From: JANJUB01 sp031386985 | GTDB taxonomy: Bacteria > Armatimonadota > Fimbriimonadia > Fimbriimonadales > Fimbriimonadaceae | Reading direction: 5' to 3' | Assembly (NCBI GenBank): GCA_031386985.1 | Contig: JANNCV010000016.1 | Coordinates: 186,001-250,000, forward strand | Length of the DNA stretch: 64,000 nucleotides | Part shown: positions 8,908 through 18,171 of the stretch, piece after piece | Layout of the letters: the number at the start of each line of letters is the position of its first letter | Position numbering within the stretch: the first letter of the stretch is position 1 | The notes under the pieces: model-generated | What the model was told of the DNA's origin: nothing | The model's input: the letters and a program-made list of their open reading frames with translations, nothing else | Database searches by the model: none | Program-made: the position numbers and the translations under genes

Positions 8908-9173
8908 TTTAAAGGCACCGGCAGAAGCGGGTTACGACTTCCCCTGCAACCCTACCTCCACCAACATCGGTCACTCCGCTATAGCTCCCGTCCCGCGCGG
9001 ACCATTACCGTCCAGCACCCTTCCTTAGCGTGGGGAACTGCTCTAGTAGCTGGTTATCGCACCATGAAAGGGCCGAGTAGAGGCGGGCGGGCTCGACGAG
9101 ACCGAAGGAACATCAAAGAGTTACGAGATTGCGGGTTCATGGTAGTTTTCAGTTGCGATTGACTTTGAGGTTT

Positions 9174-12170
9174 TCATTCTCGAGGGGCGATGATCTGAAC
9201 GGGCCCGAAAAGCCCCGATGGCATGAGCGGTGGGGTTTTCGAGTAGCTGGGTCGTGCGTTGCCCCTCGGAACCGCGCCGAAGTAGCTATCCGATGTCGGA
9301 TCGGTTTGAATGCGATCAAGGTTGCTTCTTGTATAGCGTTCTGTTTCGGGTAACAAAGAATCGCCATTGAGCCGGTTGGCCCATAGGTTTGCCACTCTGA
9401 TCTCCAGTTGATTTTGACCAGGGCGAACCACCCCAGAAATTTCAATGCGGAACGGTGGCAACCAAGCCAACCCTAAGCGCTTTCCGTTAAGCGTGACTTC
9501 GGCAATTTCAGCCAAGTTGCCCAGTTGGAGGAACAGCCGCTTTCTGTTTGCCAAGGACTCTGGTAGCTCAAAGGTCTTTCGATAGGTGGCGATTCCTGAG
9601 AAGAACCGAATTCCCTCGTTATCCGATTCGGTCCAGCTCTGGAGTTTATCGAAGGTAGTCATTCGAGGCGCTCCCCAACCTTCGGGAAACTCGACCTGCC
9701 ACGGGCCGCTTAGCATCAATGGCGCGGGAGCGTTGGCCGCGACGAATGTGTCCCGGGCGATGGGATCAAGTGGAGTTTTGCTGGCTTTTCGGAAAACTAC
9801 AAACACCGAACCCGACGGCCCGAGGGCTACGGGAAGCTCGATTTGTCCGTTGGCAAGCTTTTTCCAGCTTGGACAAGCGCTCAGGCGACCCGAATCAGGC
9901 CACCAAAATTCGGGTTGTAATCCGTTGTTCTCAGCTAACACCCGGAACCGGCAGTTTAGCGTTTGCGGTTGAGTTGTCTTATTTCGGATGAAGTAGATTT
10001 CCGCGTCTGTGGTTTTGCGATGGATGAAGTCTAGCGGCCCCAGGTCGGCACCCGTGCGCCCAGAGATTTCAAAGTCGGCGATTACTCCGACTTTCCGGAG
10101 CGCAGCCGTGCGATTGCGGGCGATAACAAAGCGCCCCTTGCCGACGGGCCGAATCAAGACGTCAGGTTGGCCGGCGTTGGTCTTGCCCCAAAGGCTGTCA
10201 ACGCGCCGCTTCACTTCGCTGGTTTCCGTTGATTGGTCTTTCAACCCCGGGGCGCGCTCCGGTCTGATTTTGCCGATAACGGTTGCGCCAGCCGCCAAAA
10301 GCGAGTGAATCTTTTCCAGAACAGCCACCGGAATGTGATCCTGATCGGGCAGCACGAGGGCTGCATAGCTCATCCCGTCCGGCAGTACAACCCGACCATT
10401 CTTGACGCTCATTCGTTTGAGAATCACCTCAGATGAGCAAACGTCATAGTCGTTCTGCGGATCAAGGCCGGGTAGCAAGGGCTTCTCGGGCACGTCGCAG
10501 AAAAGCGGGTAGAAGTTTGGCGCTTGATCGCCATAGTAGTAGCAAACATCGGCGACAAACCACCCTTGGCGAAGCATGTAGGAGCAACGCGCCAGGTAGT
10601 CCATCAACCCGCGAGCCATCGGCCACCAGGTGGCGGACGGATTGATGTCGGTGCCCGCATGATAGGCCCAACCAGGAAGTCCCGCCTCGGGCGGAGAACT
10701 TGCAAATGTGTGAAGCGAGAAACAGTTCAGACCTTCGCACAATGCTCGATCCGCAAGCACCTTGTGGTTCAAAGGTCCATCAACCCAGCGCCTCCAGGTG
10801 GTGAACGATTCAGCATCAACCAAGCGTTTGTTGTAAACATGCGCCGCCGAGGCGATTTCCTTGATGAGGAATATCCCGCGATGCCGGTTCCAGAACTCCC
10901 CTCGGGGAATATCAACGGCCCCGAGGGCTTTGATTCCGTCCACGGGGTTGGAGTCCCAGATTGGAGGGCCCGGCCCGCCCGATTCGGCGATGAGCTGCAC
11001 CCCATAAGGCTCCAAGAACTTCCGGCCCGTCACGTAATGCGAATCAATCAACAGGTCGCTAACGAGTTTGCGCCAGTCATACAAAAACTGATCCTGGTGC
11101 GACTGATCTCCCAGCTTCCAGCCAGCGAGCAAGGGTAGGAATTTTGTCACCGAATAGCCAGCACGACGCTGGAACTCAGCGGCCATGATATCGTTCCAGG
11201 GGGTAAACCCGTCCAACTCCATGCTGTCGAACTCCAAGGTTTTGAAGCTCGATCCGGCGAATGTGGGGCTCCCAAGCTCTTTTAGGATTGTTGTGAGGAT
11301 GTGGTTCAGATGAAACTCAGTTGCTCGCGGGTCAAAGAAATCAATCATCGGCCCTCCGGACTTCGGACTAGGCACGATTAGCTGCTGCCCGTGATTCGAG
11401 CACACGAAGCGCAGGATGTCCCACTCGCCCGCCGGAACTTCCCATCGCAACTTGCCATCGGCTTGGATCCGTTTTGTGAGATCAACTACCTGGTTCACAT
11501 TGGCAAGTGCCTTGGACTTGTCATGCGGCACGGCTAACACCGCGACTTCGCGCAAATAGATGGGTCGGCCCTGGGCATCCCGTGGACAAAGTTTAGGTAG
11601 CTCCGGTAGCGGTAACTCGGCGTTAAACTCCTTGGGCCCCGGCACGGTCGTGACGGACTGATAGATGCCCTTACCCGCATGCTCCGGCGGAATCCAACTG
11701 CCCCCTGCATTCCATCCACTGGAAGCGACAATGCCGATTTCTAAGCCGAGGCGGTCGGCTTCGCGGATGGCATGGACGATGAGCTGCGTGGATTCAGGCC
11801 CAAGAAACGCGGGTCCGGCGGGCACCCTCTTGTCAGGATCGGCGTAGGCGGCAACGTCCCAAATCTCAGCTCCGCGCATTCCACCGAGTTTCATTGCCTC
11901 CAGATCTCGGGTGATTTGCTCTTTGGTTATTGAACCGTTCAGCCAATCCCAAAACGCTCCGGGGCGCGCATTGAGCGGGGGATTGGCAAAAGCGGTGGGT
12001 GACAGCCGATCTGATGCCCGGTTTGGTTGCGACGTATTCAAGGTAGCGTTTCTCTCAATCGAATGGGCGCTGACAGTCTTACAAGTTTGCAATAGTACGA
12101 TCAGCAACACGACTGTGACCAGCAGGACTGATGGTGTTCGCTGAAATCCTGATGAGTGATGATTCTTCAT
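9174..12170 (-). CDS. Alpha-L-rhamnosidase, GH106 family
   Basis: 998 residues with an N-terminal signal/anchor segment (VLLVTVVLLIVLLQTC). The GH106 signature is ARPGAFWDWLNGSITKEQIT then DLEAMKLGGMRGAEIWD, the start of the TIM-barrel domain that cleaves alpha-L-rhamnosides. Further family blocks are FKTLEFDSMELDGFTPWND, IAESGGPG, LNCFSLHTFASSP, and a C-terminal galactose-binding-like sandwich (LQLGNLAEIAEVTLNGKRLG, MPSGLFGPVQI). GH106 enzymes act on rhamnogalacturonan II and related glycans. The gene is 24 bp downstream of the secreted unknown at 12195-13865 on the same strand, so they are likely co-expressed. Confidence 0.9.
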   Translation of the reverse strand: MKNHHSSGFQRTPSVLLVTVVLLIVLLQTCKTVSAHSIERNATLNTSQPNRASDRLSPTAFANPPLNARPGAFWDWLNGSITKEQITRDLEAMKLGGMRGAEIWDVAAYADPDKRVPAGPAFLGPESTQLIVHAIREADRLGLEIGIVASSGWNAGGSWIPPEHAGKGIYQSVTTVPGPKEFNAELPLPELPKLCPRDAQGRPIYLREVAVLAVPHDKSKALANVNQVVDLTKRIQADGKLRWEVPAGEWDILRFVCSNHGQQLIVPSPKSGGPMIDFFDPRATEFHLNHILTTILKELGSPTFAGSSFKTLEFDSMELDGFTPWNDIMAAEFQRRAGYSVTKFLPLLAGWKLGDQSHQDQFLYDWRKLVSDLLIDSHYVTGRKFLEPYGVQLIAESGGPGPPIWDSNPVDGIKALGAVDIPRGEFWNRHRGIFLIKEIASAAHVYNKRLVDAESFTTWRRWVDGPLNHKVLADRALCEGLNCFSLHTFASSPPEAGLPGWAYHAGTDINPSATWWPMARGLMDYLARCSYMLRQGWFVADVCYYYGDQAPNFYPLFCDVPEKPLLPGLDPQNDYDVCSSEVILKRMSVKNGRVVLPDGMSYAALVLPDQDHIPVAVLEKIHSLLAAGATVIGKIRPERAPGLKDQSTETSEVKRRVDSLWGKTNAGQPDVLIRPVGKGRFVIARNRTAALRKVGVIADFEISGRTGADLGPLDFIHRKTTDAEIYFIRNKTTQPQTLNCRFRVLAENNGLQPEFWWPDSGRLSACPSWKKLANGQIELPVALGPSGSVFVVFRKASKTPLDPIARDTFVAANAPAPLMLSGPWQVEFPEGWGAPRMTTFDKLQSWTESDNEGIRFFSGIATYRKTFELPESLANRKRLFLQLGNLAEIAEVTLNGKRLGLAWLPPFRIEISGVVRPGQNQLEIRVANLWANRLNGDSLLPETERYTRSNLDRIQTDPTSDSYFGAVPRGNARPSYSKTPPLMPSGLFGPVQIIAPRE

Positions 12171-12194
12171 GATGCCTGAACCTGCGCATATGCC

Positions 12195-13865
12195 TCAGCG
12201 CGACGCCATCTCCTGTCGGGTTGCGATCGGCACGTAGCCTACTTCAAGGCCTTTGGGAGGTTTCACAATCTGGGCGGGATCAAGACTAGCCAACTGTCCC
12301 AGTTTCGGGGGAGCGAGGTAGTCTCGATTTATTGGCCAAGCCCGATGAAGCTTTTCAACCTTCGTCTGCATCTTCTCGCGTTCTGCGAGGGACAACCCGG
12401 CGTTCAACATCGCAGGTTGATCGGCAAATCGGTACCAGCAGTAAGTTACGACGCTCCCATCTCCCAGATAGGCTTTGAACGGGCCGGCGGCCGGACCAGG
12501 CTTATTCCAATCACTCTTGATGTCAAGAGGCGTGGCGTAGGCTTCCGGAACGGGCTCAGTCGGTCGTGGCCACGTCAGCTTATGCAAACCGGTTTCTGGT
12601 GGAACTTTCTCCGCTGAGATCGGCTTCCACTTTTCGGTGTTCTTCACGGAATCACGCTCCAAGCGGTAAAACTCCGGGAGAGTGACCAGCGAGCCCGCAC
12701 TGCTGCCCGTCTTCGTCGCGTGGTCATAATTCCACCGGTAGCCGTAGGTGTTTGCGCCGACGGCGATCGGGCTAGCAAAGGCAGTCCAGTCCAGCGTAAC
12801 CTTTCGCTCCTTATGCCCCTCCTCAGGCGTGTGAATCTCCCAGGTTGCGTAGCCGGTGCCGGGGAAGGGCCGGATGAAGCCACCTTTTGGGTTCACCTTT
12901 CCCAAGCTCGGTGGACCACCTTTAAACCAGTCCGCGACGGAATCGCGAAGGGCGGTTCGATCATACACGGTGTCTTGGTGAACAAGGACCGAGTCTCCCA
13001 GGTGATTCCGTGGAAATGATGTTGGGGCTATTCGGGCATAGGACACCCCGGTTGAATCCACCGCTTGGCGGCAAGGGATGTACTGCGTTTCCATCTGAAC
13101 ATGTCGGTTTGGATCTGATGGCCGAGTATCGAGGAGTTGTCCGACAAAACGAGGTTCGGATACCCCAGCTTTTGCCCAGAAGTGGGGAAGGAAGAACGCC
13201 ACGGGGCCCTTGAAGTTGTTCGTTCCAAGAAACAGGGTCCAACAGTTTCCTCCAGTGGGCACGTTTTTGCCCAGCGTGATGGACTTCGGCTCGGCGAGCG
13301 GAAGGTTGAGGTAGCCATACCCAAAGAGCTCACCGCAAGTCCCTTGCTTTAGGTTCAAACCGTCTATCGGGAAGAGGAGTCGAGGACTGAGCTGCGCTAC
13401 GCCATACAGACCCTTCGGCTTTTCCCAGGTACCCCGTCCGTGGGAGGGTCCGTTTGCGATTTCGGAAAAGTTCGGTCCAACCCCGCCCATAATGAACTTG
13501 GGGGTCTCCGTGGGAAAGCGAGTGTCCCTCCACCAGCCAAGGCCCCCTTCGATATCGGAATACATATCCTTGGGCGCGTCCCCGTCGTACTGAGAAAACA
13601 TCCAGGTGCCCGGCAGGCCGGTCTGGAAGCGGTGCCCGGGGTAATCCCGAAGCAGTGGCCATGCCGCCACATACATTGAGAATCCGTCGTTGTAGGATCT
13701 TTCAACCTTGCCCCCGGTTGGAATAATAAGGTAACCGGCTAAGTATTCACGTTGCGCGCTTACGGCTCCTCCAATCAGAAGCAGAATCCCACAACCCACT
13801 GAGCGGAAAACAGAAGCGGACGCAGCTCTTTGCAAGGTGACTTTCACTGCCGTATTGTAGCCCAT
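12195..13865 (-). CDS. Large secreted protein of unknown function, 556 aa
   Basis: The N-terminus has a basic stretch and a hydrophobic core ending AVSAQ, a plausible signal peptide. A GTG at 13847 would give a shorter pre-sequence and is an alternative start. The mature part is rich in Trp, Tyr, Pro and Gly (YLIIPTGGKVERSYNDGFSM, GLGWWRDTRFPTE, PVAFFLPHFWAK), which suggests an extracellular beta-rich fold. Several phrases resemble carbohydrate-binding surfaces, but no catalytic motif is assignable. Its position 24 bp upstream of GH106, within a glycosidase block, suggests glycan recognition or an undescribed enzyme. Confidence 0.75.
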   Translation of the reverse strand: MGYNTAVKVTLQRAASASVFRSVGCGILLLIGGAVSAQREYLAGYLIIPTGGKVERSYNDGFSMYVAAWPLLRDYPGHRFQTGLPGTWMFSQYDGDAPKDMYSDIEGGLGWWRDTRFPTETPKFIMGGVGPNFSEIANGPSHGRGTWEKPKGLYGVAQLSPRLLFPIDGLNLKQGTCGELFGYGYLNLPLAEPKSITLGKNVPTGGNCWTLFLGTNNFKGPVAFFLPHFWAKAGVSEPRFVGQLLDTRPSDPNRHVQMETQYIPCRQAVDSTGVSYARIAPTSFPRNHLGDSVLVHQDTVYDRTALRDSVADWFKGGPPSLGKVNPKGGFIRPFPGTGYATWEIHTPEEGHKERKVTLDWTAFASPIAVGANTYGYRWNYDHATKTGSSAGSLVTLPEFYRLERDSVKNTEKWKPISAEKVPPETGLHKLTWPRPTEPVPEAYATPLDIKSDWNKPGPAAGPFKAYLGDGSVVTYCWYRFADQPAMLNAGLSLAEREKMQTKVEKLHRAWPINRDYLAPPKLGQLASLDPAQIVKPPKGLEVGYVPIATRQEMASR

Positions 13866-13953
13866 GGGTTCACGGCTGGCCCTCGGGTTCGATGTGGGTC
13901 TCCTTAATCTTTTCAGACCGGCAGGTAAGCTTGCGTTTCCCTAAGGAAAACTT

Positions 13954-15942
13954 ATGCCCATTGCTACGCTTCTCGCCATCGTCGCCGCTCCAGCGTGGAA
14001 CGAGATTCTGCCTGGTGTTTGGCACCACGAAATCGGGGGGCATGATCGGCCCACTCTTACGGAAGCCGCCGGGTCAAAGCCTTACTCAAATCGCCTTGAG
14101 AACATGAAAACGGGTCCGCTGCCGTTTAAGTTGGAGGAGATCAGGTCTCAGAAATCTAAGGACTACACTTCGATCAAGATTCCACTTCAACCCGGCGAGA
14201 AGATTTTTGGCTTGGGACTTCAGATGTCCGGTTGCAATCGCCGCGGTGGGGTTTACCACCTTCAGGTTGACCACTACGAATCCGGCCAAGATCGCCTTCA
14301 CGCTCCAACTCCGCTCTATATCAGTAGCCTTGGGTACGCCGTTTTCTTCAATACTTCACGTCCGATAAACGTTTATGTCGGGGTTGGGAATCGGCTGAAC
14401 GATCCCAAGATTCCGCCGTTTCGGGATCGAAACACGGATCGAAACTGGGATGCTCAACCCGATAGCGGATGCGTGGAGGCGAGCGTTCAGGGCCCTGGGT
14501 TACAGACTTACATCTTCTCTGGCCCTCGCGCGATGCAGGCTCTTCAGCGTTACAACCTATTTTGCGGAGGAGGAGCGATGCCGCCCCCCTGGGCCTTAGG
14601 TTTCTGGCATCGAACTCCCTCCGTGGCCACCGCGACCCAAGTTGAGCAGGAAGTTGCCGAGTTTCGGCGCCGGGGATTTCCCCTGGACGTGATCGGTTTG
14701 GAGCCGGGCTGGCAAACCCGCTCTTATCCGGGCTCGATGGAGTTCAGTGCCGAACGATTTCCGGACCCCGCTGGCTTCATCAAGCGCCTAGCCTCGGCTG
14801 GTGTTCGTGTCAATCTCTGGGAGAATCCTTATCTTGCGCCAGGTTCAGAGCTATTCAAGCGGTTAACCCCGAACTTCGGTTCGCACACCGTTTGGCTAGG
14901 CGCAGTGCCGGACATCTATTCGAAGAAAACGGCGGATAAGGTTAAGGCTTTCCATGCCGAGAAGCATTTGAACATTGGCGTCAGCGGCTATAAGATTGAT
15001 GAGGTTGACGGGTTTGACTTTTGGTTATGGCCCGATCACGCTCAGTTTCCGTCTGGTCCGGATGGCTTACAAATGCGACAGGTCTACGGGCTGCTCTGGC
15101 AAAATCTGATTGACCAGATGTTTCGAGCGCGAAAGCAAAGAACTTTTGGCTTAGTGCGCGGCTCAAACGGGGCCGCCAGCCGATTCACTCAGGCGATTTA
15201 CAGCGACACTTATGACGCAAAGCAGTATTTGACGGCCCTCACCAGCAGCTCCACCGCCGGTGTTCTGTGGTGTGCCGAGATAAGAAGCGCAGACACGGAC
15301 GAAGAGTGGGTGCGGCGAATGCAAGTAGCATGCCTTTCCCCGATTGCCCAACTGAACGCGTGGGATAGTGGCAAGAAGCCCTGGAGCTATCCCAAAGTTG
15401 AAGAAATCATTCGGGACACGATGCTATTGCGAAAATCGCTCCTGCCCTATCTTTACACCACGTTCTCCCAATACCGGCGTAATGGCATCCCTCCGGTGCG
15501 CCCCATGTGCCTAGTTGATGGCGGCTTAGAGACCGATCAGTACATGCTCGGCGATGATCTCTTGGTGGCACCGATAAACGCGGGCGATGAAGTTCGCACG
15601 GTGCGACTCCCTAAAGGAAAGTGGTACGACTTCAAATCTGGTCGCTTGGCGGGAGAGGGCGAGACGATAACGATAAGACCAAGATTAAATGAAATCCCAC
15701 TCTACGTTCGGGGCGGCCGGGGGATTCCGACACTAGGCGGCGAGTCGTACTTGGTCCGATGTTACGGATCGGGCCCCTGGGTTGGAGCCTTGTACCAAGA
15801 TTCGGGGGAAGGCTACGGATACGAGGGAAGCGACTACGGCGTGTTTGACGTGCTGGTGGGCGCGACTGTGGAGACAAAACACCGGGAAGGACTTCGCACG
15901 AGCGCGGTAGGTTCCTTTACATCGGTCGCGGTGGGATCATAG
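13954..15942 (+). CDS. Glycoside hydrolase family 31 (alpha-glucosidase/alpha-xylosidase type)
   Basis: 662 residues starting at ATG 13954 with RBS TAAGGAAAACTT and a hydrophobic N-terminus (LLAIVAAPAW). Family blocks in order: KIFGLGLQMSG, the N-terminal sandwich; PPPWALGFWHRTPS, barrel start; GFPLDVIGLEPGWQ; and GYKIDEVDGFDFW with probable nucleophile Asp349. The C-terminal sandwich has MLGDDLLVAPI and LPKGKWYDF. GH31 enzymes remove alpha-linked glucose, xylose or related sugars. With GH95 nearby, alpha-xylosidase activity on fucosylated xyloglucan is one option, but the sequence alone does not decide. Its end overlaps the convergent peptidase gene by 6 bp. Confidence 0.88.
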   Translation: MPIATLLAIVAAPAWNEILPGVWHHEIGGHDRPTLTEAAGSKPYSNRLENMKTGPLPFKLEEIRSQKSKDYTSIKIPLQPGEKIFGLGLQMSGCNRRGGVYHLQVDHYESGQDRLHAPTPLYISSLGYAVFFNTSRPINVYVGVGNRLNDPKIPPFRDRNTDRNWDAQPDSGCVEASVQGPGLQTYIFSGPRAMQALQRYNLFCGGGAMPPPWALGFWHRTPSVATATQVEQEVAEFRRRGFPLDVIGLEPGWQTRSYPGSMEFSAERFPDPAGFIKRLASAGVRVNLWENPYLAPGSELFKRLTPNFGSHTVWLGAVPDIYSKKTADKVKAFHAEKHLNIGVSGYKIDEVDGFDFWLWPDHAQFPSGPDGLQMRQVYGLLWQNLIDQMFRARKQRTFGLVRGSNGAASRFTQAIYSDTYDAKQYLTALTSSSTAGVLWCAEIRSADTDEEWVRRMQVACLSPIAQLNAWDSGKKPWSYPKVEEIIRDTMLLRKSLLPYLYTTFSQYRRNGIPPVRPMCLVDGGLETDQYMLGDDLLVAPINAGDEVRTVRLPKGKWYDFKSGRLAGEGETITIRPRLNEIPLYVRGGRGIPTLGGESYLVRCYGSGPWVGALYQDSGEGYGYEGSDYGVFDVLVGATVETKHREGLRTSAVGSFTSVAVGS

Positions 15943-18171
15943 ATTTTCCTGCCAGAACTTCTCCATTGTGCGCCTCAGGTGCAGGGTCGTATTTTCTCCC
16001 TCGCTGATTCCGTGTGCCCGCATCGGATACGACATCATCGAAAACATCTTGTTGTTTCGAATTAGCTCATCCGCTAACATTTCAAAGCTCTGATAGTGGA
16101 CATTGTCGTCGCCAGTGCCATGAATGATCATAAGCTTCCCTTCGAGATTCTTGGCGAAGTTGATGGGTGATCCATCCCGGTAGCCTTTGGCGTTTTCATT
16201 GAGCAAGCCCATGTATCGCTCTTGGTAAGTTGCGTCATATAGTTTCTGATCGGACACAAAGGAGACGGCGATGCCGGTCTTGTAGATATCAGGGTGGCGG
16301 AACATACAGTTAAGGGTCATCTGTCCCCCGCCGCTCCAACCCCACATGCCAACTCGCGATGAATCAATAAAGTTGAACATGCGGAAGATTACCTTTGCCG
16401 CCTTTGCTTGATCCTCGGAAGCAAGAATCCCAATCTGACCATAAATTGACTTCCTCCAGGCTCGTCCCCGAGGTGTCGCCGTGCCCCGATTGTCAATGCT
16501 GATCACGATCATGCCCTTTTGAGCCATGTATTGGTGCCAGAGCCCCTCGCCCCCATCCCAGCTGTTCTGAACCGTCGTTCCTGCTGGTTCGCCGTAAATG
16601 TAAAACAGAAGGGGATACTTTTTGGCAGGATCGAAGTTGATCGGCTTGATCATGTAGGCATCAAGTTTGTCCTCGCCGATGTCAACCTTGAAGAACTCCT
16701 TGGGGCGAAGGCTGAGTTGGCTGATCTTTTCTAACAGCGCCTTGTTAGTTTCCATCACCTTTGCGGCTTTGTGATCGGCCACGTGGATCACAGATATCTG
16801 GTTCGGGATTGAAGCGCTGTTAAAGGTGTGGATTGCCCACCGGCCATCGCCCGACATCTGGTAACTATGATGCCCGGCCGGTCCCGCGGGAGTGATTCGC
16901 TCTGGCTCTCCCGTTCCGTCCAAGCGATTGCGGTACAAGTATCTCTCGGTGAAACTGTCGGGCGAGGCAATGTAATAGACAAAACCACTCGCCGGATCAA
17001 TGCAGTTGATGTTCACAACATCGTAGTTGCCGCTCGTGATAGTCTTCCTGCGCTTCCCGTCTCTTGAAACCCGATAGAGATGTCGCCAACCGTCCCGCTC
17101 ACTGGTCCAGGTAAACCACTTCTCACCGTCCAACCACCTGATGTTGTCGTGAATATCCAGAAAGGCCTCGTCTTTGTCAATCAGAATGTTCTTTAGTGAC
17201 ATGTTTCTGGCGTCCGCTATCCAGACTTTATTGACACTCTGCTTCCGGTTAAGCTGCTGGATCATCAGCTCATTTGAGTTCGGAATGAAATCCATTCGGG
17301 CGAGGTAGTTATTGGTGGGGTCGCCGGGAATATCGAACCACTTGGGTTTTCCGCCTGTCGCGGGAATGACTCCAACTTTCACGGCGGAGAGCTTGGTTCC
17401 TACCTTGGGATACGGCAAGGGAATGGGCTTTGAATAGATGCCGGATACGTTGTCAATGAGATAGAAGGTGCCGATGTTTTTCGTGTTTGAATGCCAAAAT
17501 GCGATTGTTTCGCCGTCTGGGCTCCATCGGAAACCATCCCGACAATCAAGCTCTTCCTCATACACCCAATCGAACGTGCCGTTGATAATATTGTCGCCGC
17601 CATCACTTGTGAGCTGAGTGATTTTGCCGGTTGAAAGCTTTTCAACGTAAATGTTTTGCTTGCTCACGTAAGCGACGCGAGTTCCATCGGGGGAAAACTT
17701 GGCAAACATGAGCGAGCTTGACTCCAGCGACTTGCCCAACTGTTTCATCGCGCCGGTTTTCAAGTTAAGCACCCAGTAGTCTCCCCGCGTGTTGTAGCGC
17801 CAGACCTTGCGAGTGTTGGTGAAGATCAGCATCTTCGAGTTATCCGCTGACCACTGGTAGTCTTCAATGCCTAGCGGTTTCTTTTCGCCCGTGGGAACTA
17901 GCCGTGAAGCGGCGACGAGAACGGTCCGGGTACCGGTTGCGGCCTCATAGCGAACAATTTCCCGCCCACCACTCTTGGCGCTTTCGATCGTAGAATAGCT
18001 CACGTTATCCTTCATCCACCGCACTTGGCCAATTCCCCTTTGAGAGAAAGTGCCCCGACTGTAAATATTCTCCAGCGTGAGATCGCTAATGGTGAGTTGT
18101 TTCTTTGGCATTGCTATTGAAGTTGCGCATAGTACGCAGGCGGCGAAGGCGAGGCCGTGATTCCTTATCAT
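15937..18171 (-). CDS. Dipeptidyl-peptidase IV, S9 family
   Basis: 744 residues with an N-terminal signal peptide (GLAFAACVLCATSIA). The propeller domain carries the Glu-Glu substrate-anchoring motif in FDWVYEEELDCRDGFRWSPD. The catalytic alpha/beta-hydrolase domain has GWSGGG (Ser613), GTGDDNVHYQ (Asp688 or 689) and RAHGISEG (His720). The enzyme releases Xaa-Pro or Xaa-Ala dipeptides from peptide N-termini, probably in the periplasm. It starts inside the stop of the upstream GH95 gene (ATGA overlap at 18168-18171), so the two are translationally coupled, an odd pairing of a peptidase with a glycosidase. Confidence 0.93.
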   Translation of the reverse strand: MIRNHGLAFAACVLCATSIAMPKKQLTISDLTLENIYSRGTFSQRGIGQVRWMKDNVSYSTIESAKSGGREIVRYEAATGTRTVLVAASRLVPTGEKKPLGIEDYQWSADNSKMLIFTNTRKVWRYNTRGDYWVLNLKTGAMKQLGKSLESSSLMFAKFSPDGTRVAYVSKQNIYVEKLSTGKITQLTSDGGDNIINGTFDWVYEEELDCRDGFRWSPDGETIAFWHSNTKNIGTFYLIDNVSGIYSKPIPLPYPKVGTKLSAVKVGVIPATGGKPKWFDIPGDPTNNYLARMDFIPNSNELMIQQLNRKQSVNKVWIADARNMSLKNILIDKDEAFLDIHDNIRWLDGEKWFTWTSERDGWRHLYRVSRDGKRRKTITSGNYDVVNINCIDPASGFVYYIASPDSFTERYLYRNRLDGTGEPERITPAGPAGHHSYQMSGDGRWAIHTFNSASIPNQISVIHVADHKAAKVMETNKALLEKISQLSLRPKEFFKVDIGEDKLDAYMIKPINFDPAKKYPLLFYIYGEPAGTTVQNSWDGGEGLWHQYMAQKGMIVISIDNRGTATPRGRAWRKSIYGQIGILASEDQAKAAKVIFRMFNFIDSSRVGMWGWSGGGQMTLNCMFRHPDIYKTGIAVSFVSDQKLYDATYQERYMGLLNENAKGYRDGSPINFAKNLEGKLMIIHGTGDDNVHYQSFEMLADELIRNNKMFSMMSYPMRAHGISEGENTTLHLRRTMEKFWQENL